From Watersipora subatra (lineage: Eukaryota; Bryozoa; Gymnolaemata; Cheilostomatida; Watersiporidae), in assembly GCF_963576615.1 (NCBI RefSeq), contig NC_088711.1, forward strand, positions 7,496,869 through 7,560,868: a DNA stretch of 64,000 nt. The letters are read 5' to 3'. This document shows, in pieces, positions 46,010 through 56,224 of this stretch. A program made the position numbers and the translations under genes. Every line of letters starts with the position of its first letter. Within the stretch, counting starts at the first letter, position 1. The notes under the pieces are model-generated. The model worked only from the letters and a program-made list of their open reading frames with translations. It did no database searches and had not been told where the DNA came from.

Positions 46010-47464
46010 ATATTTATCTGACTATGTTCACACAACAATCAATGTTGACTATGCGTACAAAGCGATATAAATGTGCCCCTCACCTATAAAGAAGCCATGA
46101 CATCTGATAAAAGAGACAAATAGCAAGAAGCAATGGACATTGAAGTAAACACTCCGAAAGAAAACAAAACCTGAGAAGTCAAATTCTTACCTACAAACAG
46201 AAATGAAACCAAAGAACGTTGGGTTTATGCCTTGGAAGCAAGGAGAAGTCCCTAGACAAGTGAAATATAATGCCAGATATGTGGCCCAATCTCAGACCCA
46301 GAGAATAGATTATGAAAAAACCTTTCCACCTACCACAAGACTCGCATTATTCCAGTCCTTACTGCAAAAGGCTACTAATGAAAGTCTGAAACTCCATCAA
46401 ATGTATGTTAAAGGAGCATACAGTTGAAGAAGTTTAAAACTTTGCCATAAAAGTGCTCCTATAAGACAAAAAGATTTATGTTCGGCAACCACAAGGCTAT
46501 AAGGAGAAAACACAAAATGGCACAAAACTCGACTGTCATCTGAAAAAATCTATCTACAGCTTGAAACAAAGCGGCCGTAACTGGTATCGAACTTCGACAG
46601 AATTCCTGACATCAAATGAATTCACCCCAAACTCAAGTGACCCATGTATCTATACAAAAGCTGATCACGGAAACCACATTCTGATCCTGCTTTGGGTCGA
46701 TTACATCACAGCAAGCAACAAACCAACAATGATCAACTATGCAAAAAAAACTTCTGAACAAGAGATTTCACATGGATGACCAAGGGAAACTCAAATAGTT
46801 CCTCATCATTGACTTTTCATTTGATATGAAGAGACATTACCACATGAGCAAAGTTAGGAGCAAAACCGAGATCTTGCGCAAGTTCAAGAGGGAAAACTGC
46901 AAACCAGCAGCAACACCAGCTGAAAAAGGAATTCAGCTACTATTTAACAACAACACAGAAACTGTCGTCACAGAGTATCATCCCTATAGAGAAGTCATAA
47001 GTGGTCTTTTTTAACTCATGACAGCCACTCAACCAGATATCTGTTGGACAGTTTCCAAGTTATCCCAATATCTGAACAACCCAGGAAAACCTCAACTCGA
47101 GGCACTGAAACGCTCGTCTCGATACATCCAAGTAACCAAACACTACAAGCCACGGAAGTCTAACCAGCTGTTGTGACTCAGACTGGGCCGGAGACGAAGA
47201 TCCCCGAAGATCGACCACTAGATATGTGTTCACACTCGGTAGTGCTCCTATTAGTTGGAGAACCAGGAAACAACTGACTGTCACACTATCATCATGTGAG
47301 GCTGAATACATTTCTTTCGCTGAAGCTGTGAAGGAAATGATCTATATACGTGAATTCTGCATATCACTAGGACGTACTATTGATCAACCACTAAAAACAT
47401 TCATTTACAGTGACAATCAAGGTGCTATAGCACTTACAACAAACCGTTCAGGTGAGATAAAGTG
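46010..47464 (+). pseudogene. Copia reverse transcriptase and RNase H, broken
   Basis: Pieces in order: KNVGFMPWKQGEVPRQVKYN, RYVAQSQTQRIDYEKTFPPT (the copia A-R-L-V-A-x-G-x-x-Q...Y-x-x-T-F-x-P segment), LHQMYVKGAYS (usual M-D-V-K-x-A-F), LILLWVDYITASN (usual L-x-x-Y-V-D-D), then RNase H with [20 protein letters not shown] and [10 protein letters not shown]. The catalytic YVDD is altered to WVDY and stops are frequent, so it cannot be active. Confidence 0.88.
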
Positions 47465-47621
47465 ACAAAGCATATAAATGTTCGATTTCATTTCATGATG
47501 CTGCTGAATATCATTACATACCAAGTAGCGATAACTTAGCAATGACATCCTGACGAAGCCATTGCGAGTGGTACAACACCAGCTCTTAACACAAAACATC
47601 TGCATTAACAGTGCGGAGGCG

Positions 47622-47850
47622 TGGAGACAAACAATGCATTATGCTTCAGTGAACACTAACTGACTAATTTTGTGTTATGATCTGATTGGTCAATTATCTT
47701 TTATATTCCGTTTCATGTTTTTGTTCTAAAAATAAAATCAAGAACCGTGACGAATATATCCGATGGGCTCTTTACAAATAGAAAATATTAGTCATTCACC
47801 AGCAATTCCACACTCTGCTGCCAGTCAGTTACCTATCATTGATTCATGGC
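47622..47850 (+). repeat. Copia 3' LTR
   Basis: Aligns with the split 5' LTR and ends near TTGATTCA. The next bases, TGGCGACCT, resemble the primer-site start after the 5' LTR (TGGCTACCT), so the exact end is uncertain. Confidence 0.8.
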
Positions 47851-47852
47851 GA

Positions 47853-48474
47853 CCTAGTACCTATAAGCCACTAATTATCACAAATTAATAATCGAAATAA
47901 TAAATCAAAATTAATAAATCAAAATAAGCCGCGGTCTGCGATAATATTTCATGTTGCTCTATTTAATTTTGTTTCAATCCATTTTATGTCTGAATTAACC
48001 ATCAAATGAGGTTGAAACTGAAAACACTAACATCATGGTTCATCCTGCTTATGTTTTTATAACAGCTGGTTTATATTAGGATATCAATCCGGCTTTCAGG
48101 GCCTTGTGCAGGCCTACATCTCATAGACAGCAGCTTCTATATAGTTTGAGGCAGACACCCATATTTATTACCACATCTGATTTTAAAAATAGATTGCAAT
48201 TAGATGCGAGAATGATTGTCTGTTCTTTGACTACAATAATATTTAGCTAACGATTTGTTTCATTATTAAAATTAAAAGTTGATTAAGTCTCTATTTATCT
48301 TTCAACTTCCAATTGGGAATCGCCGTGTTCAACAAATGGTATTCATTAATCTGCAAAGAGTTCATCAAATACGTAACTGTTAGCTTGTCTGTTTTATTAC
48401 TGGTAACAATACTTCAACAAGCGTGTGAATAGAGAATGGATAAAATATCTAGGATCCAGTATATTTTGTTTGCA
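47853..48474. other. Unassigned AT-rich DNA
   Basis: No coding exon or named repeat recognised. Confidence 0.4.
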
Positions 48475-48814
48475 GTTGGAAAACCTGGCAAAAATGAGCC
48501 ATAGAAGAATACCTTTTACTTTTTCATGCAAGAGCCCATGTCTTAGCTAAAGAGAAAAGGAAGAGTTTTCCCAAATGGCATGGCTGATGTGATGCCAATT
48601 GCTCATCCAAGATAAGATTTAAGGTACACGTATGTAGTTGTTGTCTCTGTGAGCTGTTAAACTACTCAGTTTGTATGCAGCTGTATTTGGTATGAATCTG
48701 CATTCATCTTTTTACGGTACTGTCTAGACGCTGTCAGAGAAAGATAGAGAGCGATATAAAACCATGGCGAAGGAGATGAAGAAAAGAATGAGAGGCCAGC
48801 CAGGAGATGCCATA
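48475..48814 (+). pseudogene. MAEL: Maelstrom-like HMG-box fragment, two exons, disrupted
   Basis: Exon-like block 1 (48475-48612) reads GKPGKNEP, a stop (48502), KNTFYFFMQEPMS, a stop (48544), then LKRKGRVFPNGMADVMPIAH and PR before TAA at 48613. Block 2 (48728-48814), after a TCTAG acceptor, reads TLSEKDRERYKTMAKEMKKR and MRGQPGDA. Together they match the HMG-box of Maelstrom, a piRNA-pathway and germline factor (F-Y-F-F-M-Q-E; G-M-A-D-V; E-R-x-Y-x-x-M-A-K-E). Three stops and a missing donor mean it is not functional. The rest of Maelstrom was not found, so this is probably a duplicated 5' fragment. Identification is by motif recognition only. Confidence 0.6.
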
Positions 48815-48912
48815 TGACAGGACGTGTTGGCAACATTATAGCAGTAAGCAAATTCTGCATTGTATGGTTCCTTGAGTAATAATATTTAGGTCCCTAATAT
48901 TATTATGTGTTT

Positions 48913-49815
48913 TATCACAAGCAGGTAAGTTGAAGGAAGCTTGCGTAGCAGCTCATCACTCTCATGCAAGGGAGAGAGCAACGGATCTTGCTGAATGCGA
49001 ATCTTGGCAAACTTGTAGAGGGGACTTTGTGCGAAGTGTCTAGCTCGGCCGTGTCTATTTTGGTCTACATGGGGTACTCTAGGCGCAACCGGCAGTGACT
49101 CGCTCCTGCTGTGAGTCAAGCGGCGATCAGAAAAACGTCCGTGTGTAGAAGTGCTGGTGTCCCGATCTCTGATGCTTACAGGGTGCAGCTTGTCAGCTAG
49201 AAATTCGACCTCATCGACACAGTCATAAAACTGGGTCATCTCATTTGAGTCTGTTGATTGGCTACTATCCAGTCTCAGCATGAAGAATGATTCTGTCTCT
49301 TCATCGTCCTCATCGCGGGCATCCATCAGAGGTGAGGTAGTTCTGGAAAATTCCCAAAGAAAACCCACATACATTTGCTTGCCAGGTTTGACAGATCATC
49401 TGAACTTTACAGAGGCAGTTTATCTTAAGTGATCCGCCGTTTTTTAAATTACCGTATATCCCTGCATATAAGCCGATTCTAGAATGCAACAAATTTTCTA
49501 CAACATTTAGGGTCCGGCTTATGCGCGTGCAACTCTGAAGGCAAAAAAATTGACATTACGCCATAGATCTATTAACTATACAATATATAGCATAGTTAAT
49601 AGCTCTATGCATTATGCTAACTTGATTTTAACAACTATGACGCAATACTAAAGTCTTTGCACAGAGAAGTCATTTTTATTTAACATATAACAACAGTTCT
49701 CATTCTAACTAAAAAACTTCATATCGTGAGAAAAGCGTTTTGTGCAGTTGAAATAAATTAATAGGAAAAATAAAACAACTGTATTGGTGTTTAAATGTAA
49801 ATGCGAAATAATTAA
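48913..49815 (-). repeat. Segment duplicated from LIPE (exon 9 plus intron 8), copy 2
   Basis: Starts within about 8 bp of the exon 9 donor (TCACAAGCAGGTAAGTTG versus TCACAACCAGGTAAGTTG at 24497) and runs through the exon and some 440 bp of the adjacent intron repeat. About 70 bp containing the Helitron-type hairpin is missing from this copy. Confidence 0.9.
48919..49375 (-). pseudogene. Extra copy of LIPE regulatory exon 9, open reading frame kept
   Basis: Encodes about 150 residues closely matching LIPE exon 9: [71 protein letters not shown] and ELLRKLPSTYL. There is no stop or frameshift; length changes in the acidic run are whole codons. The acceptor (GGCAAG) is kept; the donor changed from GTTgtgagt to CTTgtgata. 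One kinase motif is lost (HRRFS to HGRFS) while RRLT remains. It lies about 10.6 kb upstream of the LIPE start on the same strand, without catalytic exons. Most likely a duplicated, orphan exon; use as an alternative upstream exon is possible but unproven. Confidence 0.8.
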
Positions 49816-49985
49816 TGCAATAATCAGTATGCAAGTGGCCGAGCACACCATGCAAATATTTTCAAAAGTGTTAATTTTTGTTTCTGCATGTATTATAAGG
49901 ATGATTTGTTTGTCACTCGTTTATCTATATATATATATATATTTCTCAGTTGGTGTGTATGTACAATGTATGTGTATATTTTAAT
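49816..49985. other. Spacer with (TA)n tract at 49926-49943
   Basis: Low-complexity TA repeat; nothing else recognised. Confidence 0.5.
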
Positions 49986-49989
49986 ATTT

Positions 49990-50305
49990 TGAATAATTTT
50001 TGATAATTTGAATATTTGATCTCAGTCCTTCCCGTTCAACAGTCGACTGCCTTACTAACTGAGCCACATAGCTTGATCGATTCGCTAGGCAATATATGTC
50101 GCTGTATGGAAGCAAATAGGCTAGCGCTTTCGGGCATGACGTAAAGTCATAGCGTAGCTCCATAGAAGCCGTAGCTCATATTAACAAGCTTACTGAAATT
50201 TTCTATTGGCACTGTGCCAGGGTAATAGCAAGTGGCAGGCAACTAATGTTTATAAGCCGATTTTTTCTCGGGCAACGCCGAGTAGTACAGCTAGTCTACA
50301 TATAT
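49990..50305 (+). mobile_element. Composite repeat ending in a Helitron-like 3' terminus
   Basis: The right end reads CTCGGGCAACGCCGAG (stem CTCGG/CCGAG, loop GCAACG), then TAGTACAG and CTAG followed by T, the layout of a Helitron 3' end (hairpin plus CTRR, insertion before T). The left part carries a minus-strand tRNA-like SINE segment (TGGCTCAGTTAGTAAGGCAG). It is a sister of 2516-2830. Confidence 0.65.
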
Positions 50306-50559
50306 TTGTCATATTATATACACTACACCAGTATGCGCACGCTAATTATTTTAGCACTGCATCCACGCATTACGACTTCCCCTTTTCAGAAATATTTTGG
50401 GATTCAAGTATTTGCAACACGATGCTTCTTCGTCTTTTTTTCATTAAGGTTAAGTTGTTCCGCCCCACGATATCAACAATAATTTATCTCGAACTTAGAA
50501 TTTGGCGATTTGTGTATTGATTATATACGCTATTAAAAATATTCGTCACTTCCAGTATA

Positions 50560-51423
50560 TCCGTTATTCAGTACATCCGGTATTCGTCATAATAAAATCG
50601 ATTCGCAAACGGAGAAATGGTAAAACTTTTGCTAAAATAGTTTGAAGTTTACTAAAATAGATACTGAAACTTTCAAGTATGTGTTTAGTAAACTAAATTC
50701 ACTCAAGTTAGATTCAGCATTTGTTACAATTCTGTCTCAGAGGTAAGAACTCCATGTAGTACATTGTAATATTATATTATCTTATTAAAATGTACTAAAG
50801 TCAATGTAGGTACCTATAGTTACTAAGGTTAACATAGTTTTTGGTACTATTTTTAATGATGATTTTTACCAGTAGGTATTTGCATTAGATAATTACTATG
50901 GGTTTTAATACCGCTCTATGTGCGTTTATAACCTATGATATTTTGACATGCCAACACTGAAACGAACTGAAATCATAATTATATACCAAATAATTTGATT
51001 GTAATTATAGCGAAATAAACTATATTTATCCATTACTCTCTAATGAGTTCACATTCAAACACCTTTACATTTTTATTTATCTGTCTAATTTATTTCAACG
51101 AAACACTTCTTTCAAATTATGAAATTCTAAACTTAGTTGTTTGAAAACCTTACAATTGTTTTATTTATTTTACAATTTAGTTGTCCTGCACAAAACCATT
51201 TCCTCATGATATAAAGTTGGAAAATTAGTTGTGTGACAAAGTTTAAAAACCTTTACAGTTGCATTTATTTAATCTCCTATTTTATTTCAACTACACAAAA
51301 CACTTTTCTCATTATATGTAGTTTTGAAAATTAAAATGTCAAATGTTATTATATCTTGAATACAAATCAATTTTCTGTCCAAAGACTTTTTCATTACCCG
51401 GGCAACGCCGGGTAGCACAGCTA
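50560..51423 (+). mobile_element. Helitron-like element, inverted relative of LIPE intron 8 repeat
   Basis: The 3' end has ACCCGGGCAACGCCGGGT (stem ACCCGG/CCGGGT), AGCACAG, then CTAA followed by T. The body is the reverse complement of parts of 25.3-27.3 kb and retains the empty site of the MITE inserted there (near 50698). No Rep or helicase coding is present, so it is non-autonomous. Confidence 0.7.
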
Positions 51424-51683
51424 ATGAATATATAGTTGTAGCATTTGATAGATTAATTTCATATCATTGTATAAATGAATAGACTTACATGAACTGATGC
51501 AAGGAAGGTGAAGAAGAAGATAAGCCATTCCGCTTACGTTCCATTTACTTATATACTTCCCATACTGCTTTATACTACTAATCTACTAGCTTTACCCGCT
51601 AGCTTTATCCAGCTTTATTCACTCCCTGTAATTACCAAGACCACTTGTACTGCTTTCAGCTCAGACACCAATATAGCCAATTT

Positions 51684-52360
51684 GCTTGCCAGGTTTGACA
51701 TTTGTCTTTAGCTTTATGGAGGCAGTATATCTTAAGTGATCTCAAGTTATTAAAATTACCGTATATCCCCGCATATAAGCCGATTATAACATGCAAAAAT
51801 TTTTACAAAATTTAGAGGCTTATACGCGCGCAACTCTGATTGAAAGCAAACAAAACAACATTATGCCATAGACCTATTAACTATACAATATATAGTATAG
51901 TTAATAGCTCTATGCATTATACTAACATAATTTTAACAACTACGACTCGGACCTTTATCAACTCAACTTTATCAATAAACTACGTGTAGCTGAGTGCTGG
52001 CGTTGCCCAGGCAATGCATGAGTCTGCACAGATAAGTTATTTTTATTTAACATGTAACAACACTTACCATTCTAACTAAAAAACTTCATATCATGAGAAA
52101 AGGGTTTTGTGCAGTTCAAATAAATTAAGAGAAAAAATAAAACAACCGTAATGGTGTTTAAATGTACGTGAAATGCAAAATAATTAGCAAGTAATGGCTA
52201 ACTAAAGTCTGTTTTGCAATGATTACAATGAAAAAAGATCTGGTATACATTTATATGATTCTAACTCGTTTCAGTGTTGGCATTGTAAAGCAAAAATGTC
52301 GTATAGAGTAGTATGGAAACCCATAGTAATTATCTAATGCAAACACTATTGGTAAAAATC
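51684..52360 (-). repeat. Helitron-like repeat copy 3, left part
   Basis: Starts TTTGCTTGCCAGGTTTGACA, exactly where LIPE exon 9 begins in copy 1, but no exon is present. It continues through CCGTATATCCCCGCATATAA and GCTGGCGTTGCCCAGGC. Its continuation lies at 55168-55300, beyond the P-like element. Confidence 0.85.
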
Positions 52361-52562
52361 ATAGATATAGTAAACCCTAGATATGCGAATAATCAAAACA
52401 AGTGAGGCCTATAATTAGCATGACGCAACGTCATGGCGATGTGCAAAGCGAATCAGCTGATCTATTAACTCCTATTGACTTAGCACTAAAAACTGCTCAA
52501 TTTTTCCATAGTTTGTGCATCTGAGACTGCATATTTTATTGAAAATATGTAAAACTTATATA

Positions 52563-53812
52563 CAGTAATACTTCAACTTACGAGTGCCCTAATGTACAAG
52601 AAACTTGAGGTACGAGCCAGCTTTTAAGCAAGTTTTAGCACTAACATACGAGCCATGTTTGAGATACGAGCACATGAGTCAGTTGCCAAGTATGTCGGAG
52701 GTGTTTTTTGAGAACAGTATTAATCTGTATTTTTCAACTGCTCAGATTATACTTTTGTACCATGTTTTTGGGCGCGATTTTCAGTGCTGAATGATGTGAA
52801 TTAGAAGTACCGTGTGTAGACCGAAAGTTTGCCAGTAAAAGGATAGATAATGCAAAGAAAAAGCGAATGATAACAATTGATATTAAACATAAAATTATTG
52901 AAAAATGTACAAAATATGTATGCGTGATTGAGCTAGCTCAGCAATATGACAGAAATACATCCACAATTATCAAACAGAAGGATTATATTCAGGGCATTTA
53001 GTTTACAAAAGGACTAACCATAGTTTCTAAACGACGCAGCGATCTTCACGACCGCTGATGGAGAGACTGCTCAGGCGTTAGATGAAAGACAAACAATTGG
53101 CCGGTGACTGCGTAACTGAAACGATGCTACGTAAAAAGGCCGGTGCTATCTATCAAGACTATAAAAAATAGACATTCGGACAAGTTGGCTAGTGGTCGTG
53201 CATTAACCCTTGGTGACGACACCTGTGTTCGTCCTGATTGCAACATGTTGAAAGGGCGACAAAGGCAAACGTCCTTAGATAGGTTTCTCTTAAAACGGCC
53301 GGCTAATCGTGAGAGCGAAACAAAAAAAAATTAGCTAACCAACGAGAAACTTCAAACTATGAACGCCGAAGAAATTTTAATTACGTTAAGTTAAAGACTA
53401 AAGTTTGCTTTTAGGTTTGCTTTTAAGTTTGTCTTTTAAGACTTGGATAAAATCCAAATTTTTCAAAGTCAACTGTTGTAATGAAGGATAACTTATCTCT
53501 CCCTCTCTGGCAAATGCTAGCATTAGCTGCTATTGTATGTATTTAATTTTACATTTTAATTGGTCACATTTCCTTGCATTATTTTTTATTTGTTGCTTTT
53601 TGAAAGCGTGTGGTAAGTTAGGACAATAACCAACATGTTCTTTCTGTTACAATATATTGTTTTGAGTGTTTTATTTGCATTTTTAGAGTATGGAAACCAA
53701 TCAATATATATTTAATTGTTCTATATATAAATAAATTGCACCAACATGCGAGTAAATTGACATACGAGCTCAGTCTCTGAACACATTAAGCTCGTAAGTC
53801 AAAGTATGACTG
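52563..53812 (+). mobile_element. Tigger/pogo element, 1,250 bp, nested in the P-like element
   Basis: Ends CAGTAATACTTCAACTTACG and (complement of right end) CAGTCATACTTTGACTTACG, with TA duplications at 52561-52562 and 53813-53814. The inside is a shortened, broken transposase. Confidence 0.92.
52840..53333 (+). pseudogene. Tigger transposase remnants (CENP-B-type)
   Basis: A psq-type helix-turn-helix region reads KRMITIDIKHKIIEKCTKYV then VIELAQQYDRNTSTIIKQKD. A CENP-B-like segment follows (MKDKQLAGDCVTETMLRKKA). The C-terminal tail GRQRQTSLDRFLLKRPANRE is typical of Tigger proteins. The catalytic DDE domain is deleted and stops are present. Confidence 0.8.
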
Positions 53813-54106
53813 TAATGACTTTGGATGAGAAAGGCAAGAATCTCACACACATGGTAATGAATAATACCAATGATTTAGAAGCTTCTATATCAATGATAAT
53901 ACAAAGAGTGACCAAATAGAAATTAAACTAATAACAAACTAGTGAATCAAATGAGATTTAGAAGCAGTTACGCTGGGCCACTGTATTAAACACCCATTAG
54001 ACATGACTGAAAGTAACTAGACGAGATAGTTTTTGTCTAAGGTTGGTTGAACTAGATTCAGGCTTTGAAGCGGCATAGTGTATTCTGATTTTAGTATAGC
54101 GATTTA

Positions 54107-54800
54107 CTATAGTTTTGAATAGACTGTTGGCATGCACTGCACACGTGAAACCTTGATTGAGGTTATGTAATAAGACATATATGTTATTGTCTGTGATGTT
54201 ACTTGTTTAAAAGCTCTCTGTGTGTTACCATAGCTCTCCATGTGTGAACGTAGGCACTTTTCTGCAGCAATACATATTTGGCCTATCAATCTGGTCACCA
54301 ATCCTCCTCTGTTTTTAACTGAGATTAGGGTTATGTCATCACTATTTCTACTTCCCACTACTTCTACATCAGTCAAGAACTTGATACACTCATCACATTT
54401 GAGTTAGAAAATAATCCTCATCACCGAACTCCTCATCTTCACCTTCTTCAGCTTTTGTCTCGTTTTTCTTTTCTTTCTAGCCAGAGAATGTAGCAGGAGT
54501 TGGCCAGTTCTTTCAGCCCTGCTCACATCCAGATCAATACAGTTAACATTGGGACTTGGTGTGATATCTGCTTTTATAAACAGTGCTCGAAGTGCAGATC
54601 TAAAGCACTGCACATCCGGGTTATTGTTATAGCCATCCTTAAATCGTTTTGTGAAAAACAGAATCTCAATGTGATCCTGGTTGATCTTAAAGGTTAGGAA
54701 GTAGTTGATGTAAGGGTAGTTGCTGAAAAGATATTGAGCAATGCCATGTACAGATTTGGCTGCTGACTCAAAACCAATGACGAAATGATGATGATTTTCC
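54107..54800 (-). pseudogene. P/THAP9-like transposase C-terminal part, broken
   Basis: Minus-strand pieces in order: FLTFKINQDHIEILFF, GYNNNPDVQCFRSALRALFI, KADITPSPNVNCIDLD and, in another frame, LISVKNRGGLVTRLIGQICI with AAEKCLRSH. The Q-D-H-x-E-x-F-F, N-N-N-P and K-N-R-G-G-L-V signatures are those of the P-element/THAP9 C-terminal region. Frame changes near 54400 and stops show decay. Family call from recognition only. Confidence 0.6.
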
Positions 54801-55167
54801 TATTATTTTCCACTAGCAGCTTTCAGCTTGGTGTCTTTAATCGGCATAGATAGCTTGTGATATTGTTCAGAACTTGTTTTGAGTTGAAGTTCTGTCTTGT
54901 TATGGGCAATTTAGGATATACCTGGGGTGTTGTGGTCTCTTCTGATGACATTTCACTAAGAATTTGGTCTTATTGTTACGTTTATGACTTAAAAACTAGC
55001 ATGCCAAGCATGCTTCCACTACTAAACTTATTGCTCAATTGAAGGCTTTGATGCTGTGATGCACATCACTACGACGTAACGTCGTGAAAACAACAGCCAA
55101 TTATAGGCCTCACTTTTGCTCCATTGTAATGATGGCTATTCGCCAATCTAGGGTTTACTATATCTAT

Positions 55168-55309
55168 GGTAAAAATCATCAAAATTTTATTATGGTTCTG
55201 CATATATTAAAAATTAGTTACAAAATAATATGTTAACCTTAGTAACCATAGTTACCGACAAGAACTTTGGTGTATTTAATGGTTGCGATCTACAATAAAA
55301 TGTAAATAA
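55168..55309 (-). repeat. Helitron-like repeat copy 3, right part
   Basis: Continues the copy broken at 52360 (TAAAAATCATCAAAATTTTA, as at 25650) and ends near ACAATAAAATGT. Confidence 0.8.
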
Positions 55310-55645
55310 ATGTCCACAGGAACAGATTCATATACAGCAAGAGGTTTATTGAGGGTTGTCTTTCATACTGTAAGACAACTCCAAATATGTAGTTTACTGA
55401 AATTTTTTGCCTTGATCACACTATGCATACACAATTACACATATGCAGTCATATATGTCAATAATGTTGGGGAGAACAATGGAAATCTGCAATACGTTTT
55501 ACAGCTAGTCTACAATGCATCAGTCTCAAACCACTCAAATCGGAGTTGCCCTATTTGTGTACAGCGAACTGATAATGAAATTGACATTGCTAGGCAAACT
55601 GAAGTTCTTCAAACTGGCAGTATTGAAAAATTTTGCATCTTTTAA
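55310..55645 (+). CDS. Hypothetical 111-codon frame with signal-like segment
   Basis: Starts MSTGTDSYTARGLLRVVFHT and contains a hydrophobic stretch, LLKFFALITLCIHNYTYA, followed by VIYVNNVGENNGNLQYVLQL. A start at an internal methionine is not available for the hydrophobic segment. No domain was recognised. It lies among repeats and may be a chance frame or an exon of a secreted or membrane protein. Confidence 0.2.
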   Translation: MSTGTDSYTARGLLRVVFHTVRQLQICSLLKFFALITLCIHNYTYAVIYVNNVGENNGNLQYVLQLVYNASVSNHSNRSCPICVQRTDNEIDIARQTEVLQTGSIEKFCIF

Positions 55646-56030
55646 AAAATTATACAAAAGATTTTGCTATCGCCAGCATTAATTGAATGGAGACTTCTAC
55701 ATGCTTAAAACGCTAATCATGGCTCACCAGTTCTTCGTCTATAGCCTGTGTTTTGACGTGGTATATACAAACATTAATGAGGTTGTGTCGATAAAATTTA
55801 TATGTATAACAGCACAGACAGTATGATGTCAAGGCAGATACAGCATTAGCACTATACAATAATAAAACATAACGCCAACATGATAGCCTTTTTATGTGAT
55901 ACAATAAGGAAAACGAATGCATGAAAATATATATACATGTATTATACTGAAAAATATTTTAGAAAATGCTTCATGTGGTATAGTAGAACATGAAGAACAT
56001 AACATGACATAACAATAACACAATGTTAGT
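55646..56030. other. Unassigned AT-rich DNA
   Basis: Follows (in minus orientation) the end of the helicase relic; no Helitron 3' hairpin was recognised in it. Confidence 0.35.
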
Positions 56031-56219
56031 TCAACACAACACTTGCGGATAGACAACATTTTCTGTTTTTCTTTCGGGTGTATGAACAAACACTTTTTGG
56101 CTTGTGCCTACTTTTGAGCAGGCGACGTACAGCTGGTCATGGCTAAAGCGGGGTGACAGTAAGTCGATACCATCTGCTCTCTTTTCACCATTGCCTATCG
56201 CAATCCTCGGAGTACTCGT
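56031..56219 (-). pseudogene. Helitron Rep/helicase C-terminal fragment
   Basis: The frame reads IGNGEKRADG then LLSPRFSHDQLYVACSKVGT and VFVHTPERKTENVVYPQVLC before a stop. This is the end of the PIF1-type helicase of Helitrons (F-S-H-G-Q-L-Y-V-A-x-S-R-V). Upstream helicase motifs were not recovered beyond 56220. It shows autonomous Helitrons exist or existed in this genome, a possible source for the non-autonomous copies nearby. Confidence 0.75.
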
Positions 56220-56224
56220 GCAAG

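Larger units (their letters stand above)
39898..47852 (+). mobile_element. Ty1/copia retrotransposon, degenerate, with three nested insertions
   Basis: LTR-like ends at 39898-40070 plus 42174-42238 (split) and 47622-47850 share, for example, CAGTGAACACTAACT, CCGTTTCATGTTTTTGTTCT and CACCAGCAATTC. Between them, in copia order, are Gag with zinc knuckle, protease, integrase, reverse transcriptase and RNase H, all with stops or shifts. Nested guests are a LINE in the 5' LTR, a 407-bp MITE in the protease and an unclassified element of about 970 bp between integrase and reverse transcriptase. Diverged LTRs indicate age. Confidence 0.9.
52361..55167. mobile_element. P-like DNA transposon with long inverted repeats
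   Basis: Ends ATAGATATAGTAAACCCTAG and its complement at 55148-55167; partial complementarity continues for about 100 bp (for example GTGAGGCCTATAATT). The flanks repeat GGTAAAAATC at 52351-52360 and 55168-55177, and the uninterrupted site is seen in copy 1 near 25650. The duplication could be read as 10-12 bp, longer than the 8 bp usual for P elements. It carries a transposase relic and a nested Tigger. Confidence 0.75.
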
